29,125 nt of DNA from a virus (IMGVR_UViG_3300037189_003677:1-29125), one strand, 5' to 3'; positions 1 through 7,599 are shown, numbered from the stretch's first letter. Notes: a model not told the origin generated them from the sequence alone. Numbers and translations are program-made.

Positions 1-285
1 AGCCGAAACTAAGTTGTTGATTGACTCAGCAGCGGTGTAATAAATATTCTTCTTCGCTCTATCTCCTTTATCTACATTGGTTAGCCATGTGGCTTTGAAG
101 GACATTTTCGCAGCAATCGCTTGCAGACGAACAATCTCCACTTGAGCAACATTGAGCGGAATGTCTGGCTTAAGAATTACCTTAGCAATAAAGGTAAGTG
201 CTGTAGTCAGTTCCTCGTCATTCATGTAGTCAGCAATCTCTGTAAGACCATTAACCATATCAATTGTTGTTTGTTGTTGTTCCAT
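1..285 (-). CDS. Unknown phage protein, C-terminus cut by window edge
   Basis: This open frame starts at ATG 285 and has no stop before the left edge, so 95 residues are visible and the C-terminus is missing. It begins MEQQQTTIDMVNGL and looks mostly helical and soluble, with no membrane segment or catalytic motif. The visible tail (KGDRAKKNIYYTAAESINNL) has the look of a small conserved phage protein, but I cannot name a family. A clear ribosome-binding site (AAGGAA) lies about 5 nt before the start. A good promoter lies just upstream at 311-340, so this gene probably begins its own transcription unit after the recombination genes. It lies downstream of a RecA-like recombinase and a resolvase-like nuclease, which makes a role in DNA metabolism possible but unproven. 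Confidence 0.8.
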   Translation of the reverse strand, partial: MEQQQTTIDMVNGLTEIADYMNDEELTTALTFIAKVILKPDIPLNVAQVEIVRLQAIAAKMSFKATWLTNVDKGDRAKKNIYYTAAESINNLVSA

Positions 286-310
286 TTTGTTTCCTTAATG
301 TTGTAGTTCT

Positions 311-340
311 ATTATACACTATCAGGTGGCAGTTGGTCAA
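311..340 (-). promoter_or_regulatory. Sigma70-like promoter for the gene starting at 285
   Basis: On the minus strand, TTGACC (335-340) is followed by an 18-nt spacer and TATAAT (311-316). The -35 matches 5 of 6 consensus bases and the -10 matches all 6. The predicted transcript starts near 304, leaving a leader of about 20 nt that contains the AAGGAA ribosome-binding site. The promoter is embedded in the last codons and stop of the nuclease gene, so it adds transcription to the downstream gene without a dedicated intergenic region. Confidence 0.65.
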
Positions 341-611
341 GTATCATTTCTAACAAGGACAACTCAACAACAGCGAGGCGAGTCTTGATTCCTGAATCGC
401 CCAGTACGACAATAATGACAGGGTCATTCCCATTGCGAATAGCATCAGTAGTAGCCTTAGCCCATACCTCTTTGTTAATTGTAAAAGACTTACCAACTTC
501 TTTGAAATCGGCTGTAAAATTCCTCCAGGTAGCATCACCTTTGTGGGTGTTCCTACCAGAGTTCTTGTGTTGTTTGGCATCAATACGCTTAGACTCACTA
601 CGCTCACTCAT
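312..611 (-). CDS. PD-(D/E)XK nuclease, Holliday-junction-resolvase-like
   Basis: This is a 99-residue basic protein. Residues 18-37 read like the core of a small PD-(D/E)XK nuclease: a conserved-looking SGRNTHKGD supplies Asp26, and ADFK supplies Asp35 and Lys37. A hydrophobic strand (VIIVVLG, about 65-71) follows, as in Hjc-like and related phage resolvases. Family knowledge suggests cleavage of branched DNA with divalent metal during recombination or genome processing; the assignment rests on motif spacing only. The ATG start overlaps the end of the upstream 56-aa gene by 8 nt and has a strong AGGAAGG ribosome-binding site. Being directly downstream of a RecA/UvsX-like recombinase supports the resolvase reading. 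It could instead be another small PD-(D/E)XK endonuclease. Confidence 0.6.
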   Translation of the reverse strand: MSERSESKRIDAKQHKNSGRNTHKGDATWRNFTADFKEVGKSFTINKEVWAKATTDAIRNGNDPVIIVVLGDSGIKTRLAVVELSLLEMILDQLPPDSV

Positions 612-774
612 AATCCTTCCTAGATTTCTTTGTATTTAATTTTACCACACTTAAATGTTTGTCGGGACACATCCATGTAAGTTCCTTCTCTTCTGAATAT
701 GAACGTAAAGTTTTTACCTCTACCTTACAAGTGTGGCAACGAAAACTACCAGGATAGATAGTGTACTTACCCAT
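604..774 (-). CDS. 56-aa zinc-ribbon-like small protein
   Basis: I find a 56-residue frame from ATG 774 to TGA 604-606 that fills the apparent gap between the recombinase and the nuclease. The start lies inside the recombinase stop context (ATGGGTAA, 8-nt overlap) and the end overlaps the nuclease start by 8 nt, exactly the coupling seen elsewhere in this operon. The protein begins MGKYTIYPGSFRCHTCK. It holds C-x2-C (Cys13, Cys16) followed by Cys35 and His39, a plausible single zinc site. The basic C-terminus (KKSRKDYE) would suit nucleic-acid binding. I do not recognise the family, and its function is unknown. A role as a small accessory factor for the recombination genes on either side is an inference from position. 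Confidence 0.7.
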   Translation of the reverse strand: MGKYTIYPGSFRCHTCKVEVKTLRSYSEEKELTWMCPDKHLSVVKLNTKKSRKDYE

Positions 775-1774
775 TAGTAACCTTAGCCTTAATTTCGTCT
801 TGCAAGTCTAAGTCTTCTCGTACTCGTGCTACGAACTTATCCCTACCCTGCAACTTAGTACCGTCAGGAAGGATGTACCAGGCTCCTGTACGCTCCACAA
901 TGCCCATCATCTCTGCGGTATCAACCAGGTCTCCAATGCTGTCTACGCCCACGTCACCACGGAAATAGAAGTCATATTCGCCAGATTGGAATGCTGGTGA
1001 TGTTTTTGAAAATTGAATCTCCCAACGAACCTTGCGACCAATCTTTTCTTCAATGAGTTTATCCCCTACAGGAATCTTACCCTTGATTGCTTGATTGTCT
1101 GACTCAGAACTAAACAGTTTAATTACTGTTGATGAATAGAACTTGGTAGCCTGTCCACCTGTTGGCTGTTGGCTTGTATACATAGCAGAGATGTTGTTAC
1201 GGCTCTGACTAATTAGAACGAATAGAGTTGGCTTTACTTTGTTATTAGCATAGTTAAGCATCTTCCATGCGTTACTGAAGTCACGAGATTCTGCACCAAT
1301 CTGCTTGGTATTCTCCAACTGTTTGAGTTCATCCGAATCCTTCTCAAAATAAATAGCAGGTAGAAGTGATGTGATAGAGTCTACTACAATCAGGTCTACG
1401 CCAGCATTCATTAAGTTAGTTCCTACGTCCACCATCTCGTTAATTGTGCGAGCCTGTGATACGATTAGGTTATCGGTATCTACCCCAAGAGCCTTAGCCC
1501 AGTCTTCAGAGTATGACATTTCGGCATCAATCCAAGCACATAATTTCCCCTGTTCCTGTGCTAGTGCAATCATCTGCAGACAAAGTGAAGACTTTGCAGA
1601 CGACTTGCTTCCCCAAATCAATACCTGACGACCATATGGTAGTCCACCATTTAATGCACGGTTAAGACCAAAACTAGGTGTAGGTTGATATGTAGTCTCA
1701 AACCCTGCACCATTCGACAGACGCTTGCGAATGCGTGGGTCTAGTTGTGCCATTGCTTCTTCGAATGTGGTCAT
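767..1774 (-). CDS. RecA/UvsX-like DNA recombinase
   Basis: This 335-residue protein should form filaments on single-stranded DNA and catalyse ATP-dependent strand exchange in phage recombination and repair. The Walker A loop is at residues 55-63 (GSKSSAKSS). The catalytic glutamate is at 85 in WIDAEMS, Walker B at 128-133 (LIVVDS), and a RecA-like L2 region has the pattern LISQSR then TGGQATKFYSS. The length is close to bacterial RecA and a little short of T4 UvsX. The usual Gly before the Walker A Lys is Ala60; T4 UvsX also departs from the consensus there (Phe), so activity is still likely. The start overlaps the upstream NrdH-like stop as TAATG. No acidic RecA-type C-terminal tail is obvious. 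Confidence 0.92.
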   Translation of the reverse strand: MTTFEEAMAQLDPRIRKRLSNGAGFETTYQPTPSFGLNRALNGGLPYGRQVLIWGSKSSAKSSLCLQMIALAQEQGKLCAWIDAEMSYSEDWAKALGVDTDNLIVSQARTINEMVDVGTNLMNAGVDLIVVDSITSLLPAIYFEKDSDELKQLENTKQIGAESRDFSNAWKMLNYANNKVKPTLFVLISQSRNNISAMYTSQQPTGGQATKFYSSTVIKLFSSESDNQAIKGKIPVGDKLIEEKIGRKVRWEIQFSKTSPAFQSGEYDFYFRGDVGVDSIGDLVDTAEMMGIVERTGAWYILPDGTKLQGRDKFVARVREDLDLQDEIKAKVTNG

Positions 1775-2001
1775 TACTTGATTGCCCCCAACTTATCTGG
1801 CTTATACCCAGACCAAGTTTCTGTATCGGTTACTACAATTGGTGCTGCCTTGAACCCCTGATTAACAAACTCAACTAACTTCTCATAGTTTTCATCTGAT
1901 TGTAGATTTTCTACTGTGTACTCAATGCCTTCTTTATCCAAGAACTTCTTGGTCATTTCACACTGAACACAGTTTGGATTTGTATATACTGTTACTGACA
2001 T
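1774..2001 (-). CDS. nrdH: NrdH-type glutaredoxin-like redoxin
   Basis: This is a 75-residue thioredoxin-fold protein with the NrdH signature: redox pair C-V-Q-C at 11-14 followed by TKKFL, a cis-proline in AAPIVV (Pro54), and WSGYKPD at 63-69 near the C-terminus. NrdH supplies electrons to class Ib ribonucleotide reductase and is itself reduced by thioredoxin reductase, which suits a phage raising dNTP supply. No reductase subunit genes are present here, so it would serve a host reductase or one encoded elsewhere in the phage. It is coupled by TAATG junctions both to the MazG-like gene upstream and the recombinase downstream. Confidence 0.9.
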   Translation of the reverse strand: MSVTVYTNPNCVQCEMTKKFLDKEGIEYTVENLQSDENYEKLVEFVNQGFKAAPIVVTDTETWSGYKPDKLGAIK

Positions 2002-2336
2002 TAGAATCTTACTCCGTGCTTCTCTGGGCGTGTCTTGTTAAACCCAGTCTTCTCTTCTAGGGCATAGTCAAGTGACTTAGTTAGATAACCAAGGTCAACC
2101 ATACCTGCGTATAGGTCAAGTGTGCGGATTAGAATATCTGCAAACTCTGCAGCAATTTCATCCTCGCCCTTGTCTTTACGAATTGCTTCCATTACCTCAG
2201 TAACTTCAGACACAATCATCATCAATTGCTTGGTGATAAAGATATCTGTCTGCTCTGCGGTAGCATCATCAATTACTTTCCAGAAACCCTTTTTAACTGC
2301 GGTTTCATGCAGTTCCATTGCTAGTGCATCAAACAT
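2001..2336 (-). CDS. MazG-like nucleotide pyrophosphohydrolase
   Basis: This is an all-alpha NTP pyrophosphatase of 111 residues. The metal-binding pattern E-x2-E...E-x2-D is visible as EVTE (44-47) and EFAD (64-67), and the C-terminal KTRPEKHGVRF is typical of phage MazG-like proteins. The family hydrolyses NTPs or dNTPs to monophosphate and pyrophosphate; phage copies are thought to clean or adjust the nucleotide pool or alter host starvation signalling. The frame opens further upstream, to 2411, but the extra residues lie entirely within the polymerase 3' end. A GGAGG site ends 9 nt before ATG 2336, whereas it directly abuts ATG 2345, so I choose 2336. The gene overlaps the polymerase stop by 8 nt. 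Confidence 0.85.
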   Translation of the reverse strand: MFDALAMELHETAVKKGFWKVIDDATAEQTDIFITKQLMMIVSEVTEVMEAIRKDKGEDEIAAEFADILIRTLDLYAGMVDLGYLTKSLDYALEEKTGFNKTRPEKHGVRF

Positions 2337-5300
2337 TGAATACATCCTCCATAATAGTTGTTCCGTCTTTAGTTTTACCCAAAGAGAATTTATAAACGTT
2401 ACCCTCGTCAATCTTCATGTAAGCCTTTGAAAAGGCTGTAGGAAAGACTGTAACGCTGTGTAGGTCACGGCTGGCATCAGCCAGGACCAATGAAGCCATC
2501 TTCTTACCTGCTTTGGTAACTCGTGGCTTGAATGATACCACATATAGTTCATCATCCTTGTATGGCAACTGTCGGAAATTAAGAATCTTAATTAGTGCCG
2601 AAGGGTTGCCCTTAATTTCGTCTGCTGGAATAGCAGTTACAATTCGGTTATCGCTTGCGAGGATGATGTATGTTCTACCTGCTTCGATTGTAGTCTGTTC
2701 ATCATCAAAGATGCCAGTGCTACCAGTCTTATCTAGTAATTCTACTCGTGACCATCCCTTGCCACGCTTTATACCCTTGACCATTCCCATAAGAACATAA
2801 GCACCCTTCTCTTCATACTCTTCTACATCATTGATGAATGCGTGGTAGTGTGACGGTACAGACATGTTGAACTCTGGAAGGTTGAGATACTCGTACAGGT
2901 TCTCTTTAACTTCTTCATCATTGCGTGGATTGTCTGGGAATGTTGCTGCTCCAATTACCTTGAGTGCTTGCAGGGCACGAGAGTTTACTCCGTTACCTTT
3001 ACCAAAAGTGAACTCTTCCAGTTCCTTGTATGAGTTAAATGGACGAGCAGACATATACTTACTGGCAATGTTATCACTAATAAACTTAATAGATGATAGA
3101 CCAAATCTAATACCTTTGCCCTCAATCTTAAAGTCAATGTCAGAGTCATTAATGTGTGGCAACTTGACTGGGATGCCCATACGCTTTGCTTCAATCAGGT
3201 ACTCTGTGCGAGCATCTTTATCGCTCTCGTTCTTGAGCAATGCAAACATGAACTCAATTGGGTAGTAATACTTTAGCCATGCAGTCCAGTAGGAAACGGT
3301 TGAGTAAGCCACAGCGTGAGACTTGTTGAATGAGTATCCAGCATGAGCCTCAAAGTCTGTCCAGAGTTCTTCTGCAACTTCTGGGCGTAGGTGTTGTGAA
3401 GCACCCTTTACAAAGCGTTCCTTGAATACGTCAAACTCACGAGCATCTTTCTTCTTACCGATAATCTTACGAACCTTATCAGCCTCAGCCATTGTCATAC
3501 CGCCAAGTTCTGTACAGGCTTGCATTACCTGCTCCTGATATAGAATACATCCATAAGTATCTACGGTGAATGGCTTCATCAGTTGGTGGTGGTAAGAGAT
3601 GTTCTGCTTACCATGCTTGCGAGCGATGTAGTCTTTACCAATGGTATTCATAGCACCTGGGCGAACCAGAGCGTTAGAGGCAGCCAACTCGTTAAAGTTC
3701 TTGACACCCATTTTGACTAGCAGGTTCGTATAAGGTGTGGCTTCACACTGGAACACGCCCTTAGTGAATCCGTCAGATAGCATACGATAGACATTTGCAT
3801 CTTCCATATTGATAGCGTGTAGGTCAATCTTGGTTCCTGTACGTTCTTCAATAATCTTAGTAGTGTCTTGAATAACAGACAATGTCTTTAGACCCAAAGC
3901 ATCAATCTTGATTAGACCAATCTTTTCTGCTTCTTCCATGTCTACTGCTACTACAGGGATACGTTCTTTGCTACCTGGGGCTGTGCGAGTTTCTAGTGGA
4001 GCAAACTTGAAGATAGGCTCTTTAGAAGTTACAACACCTGCAGCGTGAATACCAGTACCACGAATGCGACCACGAAGTTGTTCTCCATACTGCTCAATCT
4101 CTGGATACTTCTCACGGAACTCTGCAGTTGACTTTGATGTTAGATAGTCATCCCAGTCATCAACAAGTTTAAGAACTTTATTAACGTCTGCTAGTGGAAT
4201 GTTAAGAACACGAGCAATGTCACGAACCATACCCTTACCCTTGAACTCAAGGAACGTAGCAATAGAAGCAACGTGACGATACTGACGAACCAAGTAGTCC
4301 TTTACATCTTCTCGTCGTGAGTCCTGGATATCTGTATCGATATCTGGAAAGTCATTACGCTCTGGGTTGATAAAGCGGAAGAACAGAAGACCATGTTCGA
4401 TTGGGTCAATATCTGTGATGCCTAGAGCATAGCACAGTAGAGAGCCAGCAGCAGAACCACGACCTGGACCTACCATGATATCTTCTTTCTTAGCCCAGTT
4501 AATCATGTTACGAACGACTAGGAAGTAAGGACCAAAGTTCTTATCCTTGATAATCTGAAGTTCTTCATCTAGACGGTCTAGGTATTCCTGCTTGTCAGCA
4601 AGGTTACGTTCTGCAAGACCAGCCAGAGCAAGTTCACGAAGTTCTTGGTCTGGGTTCTGGTACTGAACAGGTAGCAAGTCTAGGTGGTCTGGTAGGTTAT
4701 AGTCTTCAATCTGGTCTGCAATGTCAATGCTATTCTGGTACATATCCTCACGGTCAATACCCTGCTTGAGCATAGCGTTACGCATCTCTTCGTCAGACAG
4801 TAGGTGAATCTCAAAGTCTTTGAATGACATTTGACGGTCTGCACCATATAGGTAATCCAACTTATCCATAAGATTATCGTAGTCTTGAGTGCCAGCGAAG
4901 TTTGCATCGCCCTGAACCTTGTTAGAGTATGTGTTTAGGATTAGTTTAAGTTCCTGAATGTCACGCTGGGTTGTGTCTGCGTGGTGGCAGTCTGGAGTGA
5001 TTACAGGCTTGATACCAAACTCGTCAGCAAGTTCAAGTAGCAACTTGTTTACTTCTGCTGGGTTATGTGGCATTACTTCAATGTAGTAGTCGTCACCAAA
5101 GGTTTTCTTAGCCCACTGGATGTGCTCTTTGGCTACTGCTAGGTTATCTGCTTCGATAGCCTTGCATAGAAAGCCTGATAGACAGCCTGAAGTAATCACT
5201 AGACCATCCTTGTACTTCTCTAGAATCTCCCAGTCCATACGAGGCTTCTTGAAGAAACCCTCAGTCCAAGCAAGTTCATTCAACTTGTTAAGGTTCTCTA

Positions 5301-5607
5301 GACCCTTAGCATTCTTGGCTAGGATAATAAGGTGATTGTAGTTTAGGTTGAGCAGGTCAGTCTTGTCCTTCTCGTCATGGTCAAAGCGGTCTTTACAGAT
5401 GTACCCCTCAACGCCAAGAATTGGCTTGATACCTGCAGCCTTAGCAGCACGATACATCTCTCTGTGTCCTGACAGAGAACCGTGGTCTGTGATTGAGATA
5501 GAAGTCATACCTACAGAAACTGCTCTATCTACATATTCCTGTGGTGTTGCAATACCGTCAAACAGGCTAAAGTGCGTGTGGACGTGAAGTGGAGCGTAAC
5601 TGCTCAT
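2329..5607 (-). CDS. dnaE: DNA polymerase III alpha subunit (DnaE-like replicative polymerase)
   Basis: This 1092-residue C-family polymerase is expected to be the phage replicative enzyme. The N-terminal PHP domain (about 1-280) keeps a full metal site in the order H8, H10, D17, H42, E67, H92, C142, D206 and H208, as in proofreading bacterial DnaE1. The palm holds GPGRGSAAGSL and FPDIDTD; Asp422 and Asp424 are the likely catalytic pair. Fingers and thumb (SFNKSHAVAYSTVSYW) are recognisable, followed by an OB-fold-like C-terminus. It is slightly shorter than E. coli DnaE, with no truncation or frameshift. The start has an AAGGAA site and is preceded by a strong promoter at 5642-5670. No clamp, loader or epsilon gene is in the window, so the PHP site may be the only proofreader. 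Confidence 0.96.
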   Translation of the reverse strand: MSSYAPLHVHTHFSLFDGIATPQEYVDRAVSVGMTSISITDHGSLSGHREMYRAAKAAGIKPILGVEGYICKDRFDHDEKDKTDLLNLNYNHLIILAKNAKGLENLNKLNELAWTEGFFKKPRMDWEILEKYKDGLVITSGCLSGFLCKAIEADNLAVAKEHIQWAKKTFGDDYYIEVMPHNPAEVNKLLLELADEFGIKPVITPDCHHADTTQRDIQELKLILNTYSNKVQGDANFAGTQDYDNLMDKLDYLYGADRQMSFKDFEIHLLSDEEMRNAMLKQGIDREDMYQNSIDIADQIEDYNLPDHLDLLPVQYQNPDQELRELALAGLAERNLADKQEYLDRLDEELQIIKDKNFGPYFLVVRNMINWAKKEDIMVGPGRGSAAGSLLCYALGITDIDPIEHGLLFFRFINPERNDFPDIDTDIQDSRREDVKDYLVRQYRHVASIATFLEFKGKGMVRDIARVLNIPLADVNKVLKLVDDWDDYLTSKSTAEFREKYPEIEQYGEQLRGRIRGTGIHAAGVVTSKEPIFKFAPLETRTAPGSKERIPVVAVDMEEAEKIGLIKIDALGLKTLSVIQDTTKIIEERTGTKIDLHAINMEDANVYRMLSDGFTKGVFQCEATPYTNLLVKMGVKNFNELAASNALVRPGAMNTIGKDYIARKHGKQNISYHHQLMKPFTVDTYGCILYQEQVMQACTELGGMTMAEADKVRKIIGKKKDAREFDVFKERFVKGASQHLRPEVAEELWTDFEAHAGYSFNKSHAVAYSTVSYWTAWLKYYYPIEFMFALLKNESDKDARTEYLIEAKRMGIPVKLPHINDSDIDFKIEGKGIRFGLSSIKFISDNIASKYMSARPFNSYKELEEFTFGKGNGVNSRALQALKVIGAATFPDNPRNDEEVKENLYEYLNLPEFNMSVPSHYHAFINDVEEYEEKGAYVLMGMVKGIKRGKGWSRVELLDKTGSTGIFDDEQTTIEAGRTYIILASDNRIVTAIPADEIKGNPSALIKILNFRQLPYKDDELYVVSFKPRVTKAGKKMASLVLADASRDLHSVTVFPTAFSKAYMKIDEGNVYKFSLGKTKDGTTIMEDVFNV

Positions 5608-5641
5608 TTTTTCCTTAGTGTCTTGTAGTTGTTAGGTTATA

Positions 5642-5670
5642 AGTATAGTGCATCAGAGTGTTCTTGTCAA
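5642..5670 (-). promoter_or_regulatory. Strong sigma70-like promoter for dnaE operon
   Basis: On the minus strand TTGACA (5665-5670), a 17-nt spacer and TATACT (5642-5647) form a near-perfect promoter in one of the few real intergenic gaps. The predicted start is near 5635, giving a leader of about 28 nt with the dnaE ribosome-binding site. Its first nine bases (TTGACAAGA) are the same as in the promoters at 6412-6441 and 9416-9444, suggesting a common early-class promoter read by the host housekeeping RNA polymerase. Confidence 0.8.
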
Positions 5671-5679
5671 GTGTGGAAA

Positions 5680-5712
5680 GTGGGGGCAGGGCTGTCATTC
5701 ACCTACCCCCAC
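5680..5712 (-). terminator. GC-rich hairpin, probable terminator of the SSB transcript
   Basis: GTGGGGG at 5680-5686 pairs with CCCCCAC at 5706-5712. After one mismatch the stem continues for three more pairs (5688-5690 with 5702-5704), leaving an 11-nt loop. It lies just after the SSB stop and just before the dnaE promoter. The minus-strand tail after the stem is only TTTCC, so there is no strong U-tract; such U-poor hairpins can still terminate in some actinobacteria. A role as an RNA-stabilising or regulatory hairpin is the main alternative. Confidence 0.6.
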
Positions 5713-5724
5713 AATCACTAGTTA

Positions 5725-6378
5725 TTACCAGTCAATGTTGCTGGATGTTGCTGAAGTTGTTTCGAAACCAAAGTAGAAGTTCTCCTGGTCCTCGTACTTA
5801 ACTTCACGAACGACTTTCTCAAGGTCAAAGGTTTCCAGTTCGCCCCACTTGTATGGTTCGGTGTCTGGCTTGGTTGGAAGCAAGGTGTAGTTGGTTTCAG
5901 TTCCCTGACCATTACGCTTAATTTTCCACTCAAGGTTTGAGATTGAGCCAGTTTCGATTGCGTACTCACGCAAGTTACCGAATGCTGACTGCTTTGAGAT
6001 ACCCTGTGACCAAACAGCCACATAAGGTGCTTCGGTTCCGTCGTCGATGATTACGTTACCGTACCAACGTAGACGTGAACGCCATCCACCCTTTGGCTCC
6101 TTGCGAGCCATCTCACAACCGTAGCAACGACCTTCTGAATCGATGGTACATGCTGCCTTACGCTTGTAGTCCTTTGGGTTGGTGTGTTCAGCAATAACCA
6201 CGGATAGTCCACGGTCCTCGCTGAAGTTTGCTGATTCGCTGTCAAGTTCCTCAACGAAACGAATCTTTGCAGCCTGTCCGTCAGCCAACTTGACCCAACG
6301 AACCTTCTGTCCTGTGTTTTCGAATTTTGGCTTATCCATTAGTGCACTGATATCTTTTAGCCCTTTAATTACGCTCAT
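5725..6378 (-). CDS. Single-stranded DNA-binding protein, T4 gp32-like
   Basis: This 217-residue protein matches the layout of gp32-type SSBs. A basic N-terminal arm is followed by a core with a zinc-site pattern His65-x11-Cys77-x7-Cys85-x2-Cys88, close to the spacing in T4 gp32. An aromatic-rich OB-fold stretch (RLRWYGNVIIDDG, then APYVAVW) and a strand region (LEWKIKRNGQGTETNY) follow. The C-terminus is moderately acidic and would contact replication or recombination partners. It should coat single-stranded DNA for the helicase, polymerase and UvsX-like recombinase encoded around it. The start has an AGGAGA site and its own promoter at 6412-6441 inside the primase gene. A hairpin follows its stop, so it may be transcribed partly as a single-gene unit, as suits a protein needed in bulk. 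Confidence 0.85.
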   Translation of the reverse strand: MSVIKGLKDISALMDKPKFENTGQKVRWVKLADGQAAKIRFVEELDSESANFSEDRGLSVVIAEHTNPKDYKRKAACTIDSEGRCYGCEMARKEPKGGWRSRLRWYGNVIIDDGTEAPYVAVWSQGISKQSAFGNLREYAIETGSISNLEWKIKRNGQGTETNYTLLPTKPDTEPYKWGELETFDLEKVVREVKYEDQENFYFGFETTSATSSNIDW

Positions 6379-6409
6379 ATTATTTTCTCCTATGTTTTCT
6401 AGCGGATAT

Positions 6410-7354
6410 CTAGTTTAGCATACTAGCGATGGTCTTGTCAAATGTTTCTTCAAGATTTTTTATCGCATCGTCCGACATGTCACCGATATCCTTGTATTGT
6501 TTATCTATTTTAATTACAGTAACACGAGAACCTAGTCGTTCCACAATCTTGTCCTTCATGTTACCGCCAGCCTCGTCATTATCAGCAATGACAATAATGT
6601 TATTGAAATATTTCTGAAGCAAGTCTGTTTGTATCTTGGATACGTTTGCACCCAATGTTGCTACTGCAGGAAACCCACACTGGTCAAGTCGAATGGCATC
6701 AAATGATGATTCAACTACATAGACTTTACCAGCACTCTTCACCCTGTGCAGATTGAATAGGACCTTGCTCTTTGGCAGTCCTGGTGTATTCTTGAATTCC
6801 TTACCCTCAACGGAGCGTCCCACAAACCCCACAGAAACGCCGTCAGGCGAGTGTACAGGGATTGTAACCATATCCTGCTTCTCAGAGTACCCTAAATCAA
6901 ACTTACGGATTGATGCCTCGTTTATGAGCCTTCCTGAGTAGTATCTCATGGCTCGTGGAGACTCTAGTGCCTGTGCACTTAGTCGTTTGATTAGCAGTTC
7001 ATCATATGGCAGGTAGTCTGGCTTGCTTACTAATGACTGATTGATTTGATAAGATAGGTCAGTCTCTGTTTCTTTAGACTTGATGTAGCGTACTGCCTCA
7101 AAGTAGGTACGACCAGAAGTATGCATAATTAAACTAGCAAGGTCACAGACATGCTGACATGAGAAGCAAAAGAAAAAGCCAGATTTTTTGTCTACTTCGC
7201 CAGCAGGTGAGCGATAGTTATTGTGGAATGGGCAGAAGATGATGTAGTCAGAGTCTACTTCTGATTCGACGTTGATTCCAGACCCATTGATAACTCTTTT
7301 AATTTGCTCTTGTGAGTAGGAACTAGTAGTGTTCCGTCTATTCCCATTATGCAT
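6410..7354 (-). CDS. DnaG-like primase (CHC2 zinc finger plus TOPRIM)
   Basis: This 314-residue primase should make RNA primers at the fork. The N-terminal zinc finger has Cys41, His44, Cys63 and Cys66 (FCPFHNN and FCFSC). The TOPRIM part shows the acidic glutamate at 215 (VVESSFDA) and Asp258/Asp260 in IADNDEAGG. It lacks the C-terminal helicase-interaction domain of full-length DnaG, as is common for compact phage primases; the helicase is a separate gene. Its ATG at 7354 falls inside the upstream 114-aa gene, giving a 100-nt out-of-frame overlap; no later start would keep the zinc finger, so I accept it. The purine-rich AGGAAAGAAG sits before the start. Confidence 0.93.
   Translation of the reverse strand: MHNGNRRNTTSSYSQEQIKRVINGSGINVESEVDSDYIIFCPFHNNYRSPAGEVDKKSGFFFCFSCQHVCDLASLIMHTSGRTYFEAVRYIKSKETETDLSYQINQSLVSKPDYLPYDELLIKRLSAQALESPRAMRYYSGRLINEASIRKFDLGYSEKQDMVTIPVHSPDGVSVGFVGRSVEGKEFKNTPGLPKSKVLFNLHRVKSAGKVYVVESSFDAIRLDQCGFPAVATLGANVSKIQTDLLQKYFNNIIVIADNDEAGGNMKDKIVERLGSRVTVIKIDKQYKDIGDMSDDAIKNLEETFDKTIASMLN
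6412..6441 (-). promoter_or_regulatory. Promoter for the SSB gene, inside the primase 3' end
   Basis: On the minus strand TTGACA (6436-6441), an 18-nt spacer and TAAACT (6412-6417) preceded by TGC form a plausible promoter with an extended -10. It shares TTGACAAGA with the dnaE promoter. The leader to the SSB start is about 27 nt and carries the AGGAGA site. Confidence 0.6.
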
Positions 7355-7599
7355 TCTGATTTCTTCTTTCCTAAATATGTTGCGTATAGCGTTAGTGTAA
7401 ATTCAAAGTATTCTTTTGTACTGTTATATTTTATCGTAAATTGTGGGTCTATGTCAAGTCTTGGCACATACCCCAACTCACGCATCTGTAATGTTTGTAG
7501 TCTTTCTACCTCAAGCCGAATTCTACTGATGGCAGCATCATCTTTAATGATACCTTCAACAGTAAAAGTTTTAATAGACTTGTGATGTAAATGTTCCAC
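7255..7599 (-). CDS. Unknown 114-aa phage protein between helicase and primase
   Basis: The protein starts at GTG 7599; an in-frame stop three codons upstream rules out an earlier start. The sequence has a helical N-terminal half (VEGIIKDDAAISRIRLEVER then a charged turn) and a strand-rich middle (QFTIKYNSTKEYFEFTLTLY). I do not recognise a family. No membrane segment or catalytic motif is visible. Its last 100 nt overlap the primase start in another frame. TATAAT at 7605-7610 lies 5 nt before the GTG with only a weak ribosome-binding site, so it might also be expressed from a leaderless transcript, though no -35 is evident. Position between helicase and primase suggests a replisome accessory role, which is inference only. 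Confidence 0.75.
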   Translation of the reverse strand: MEHLHHKSIKTFTVEGIIKDDAAISRIRLEVERLQTLQMRELGYVPRLDIDPQFTIKYNSTKEYFEFTLTLYATYLGKKKSECIMGIDGTLLVPTHKSKLKELSMGLESTSNQK

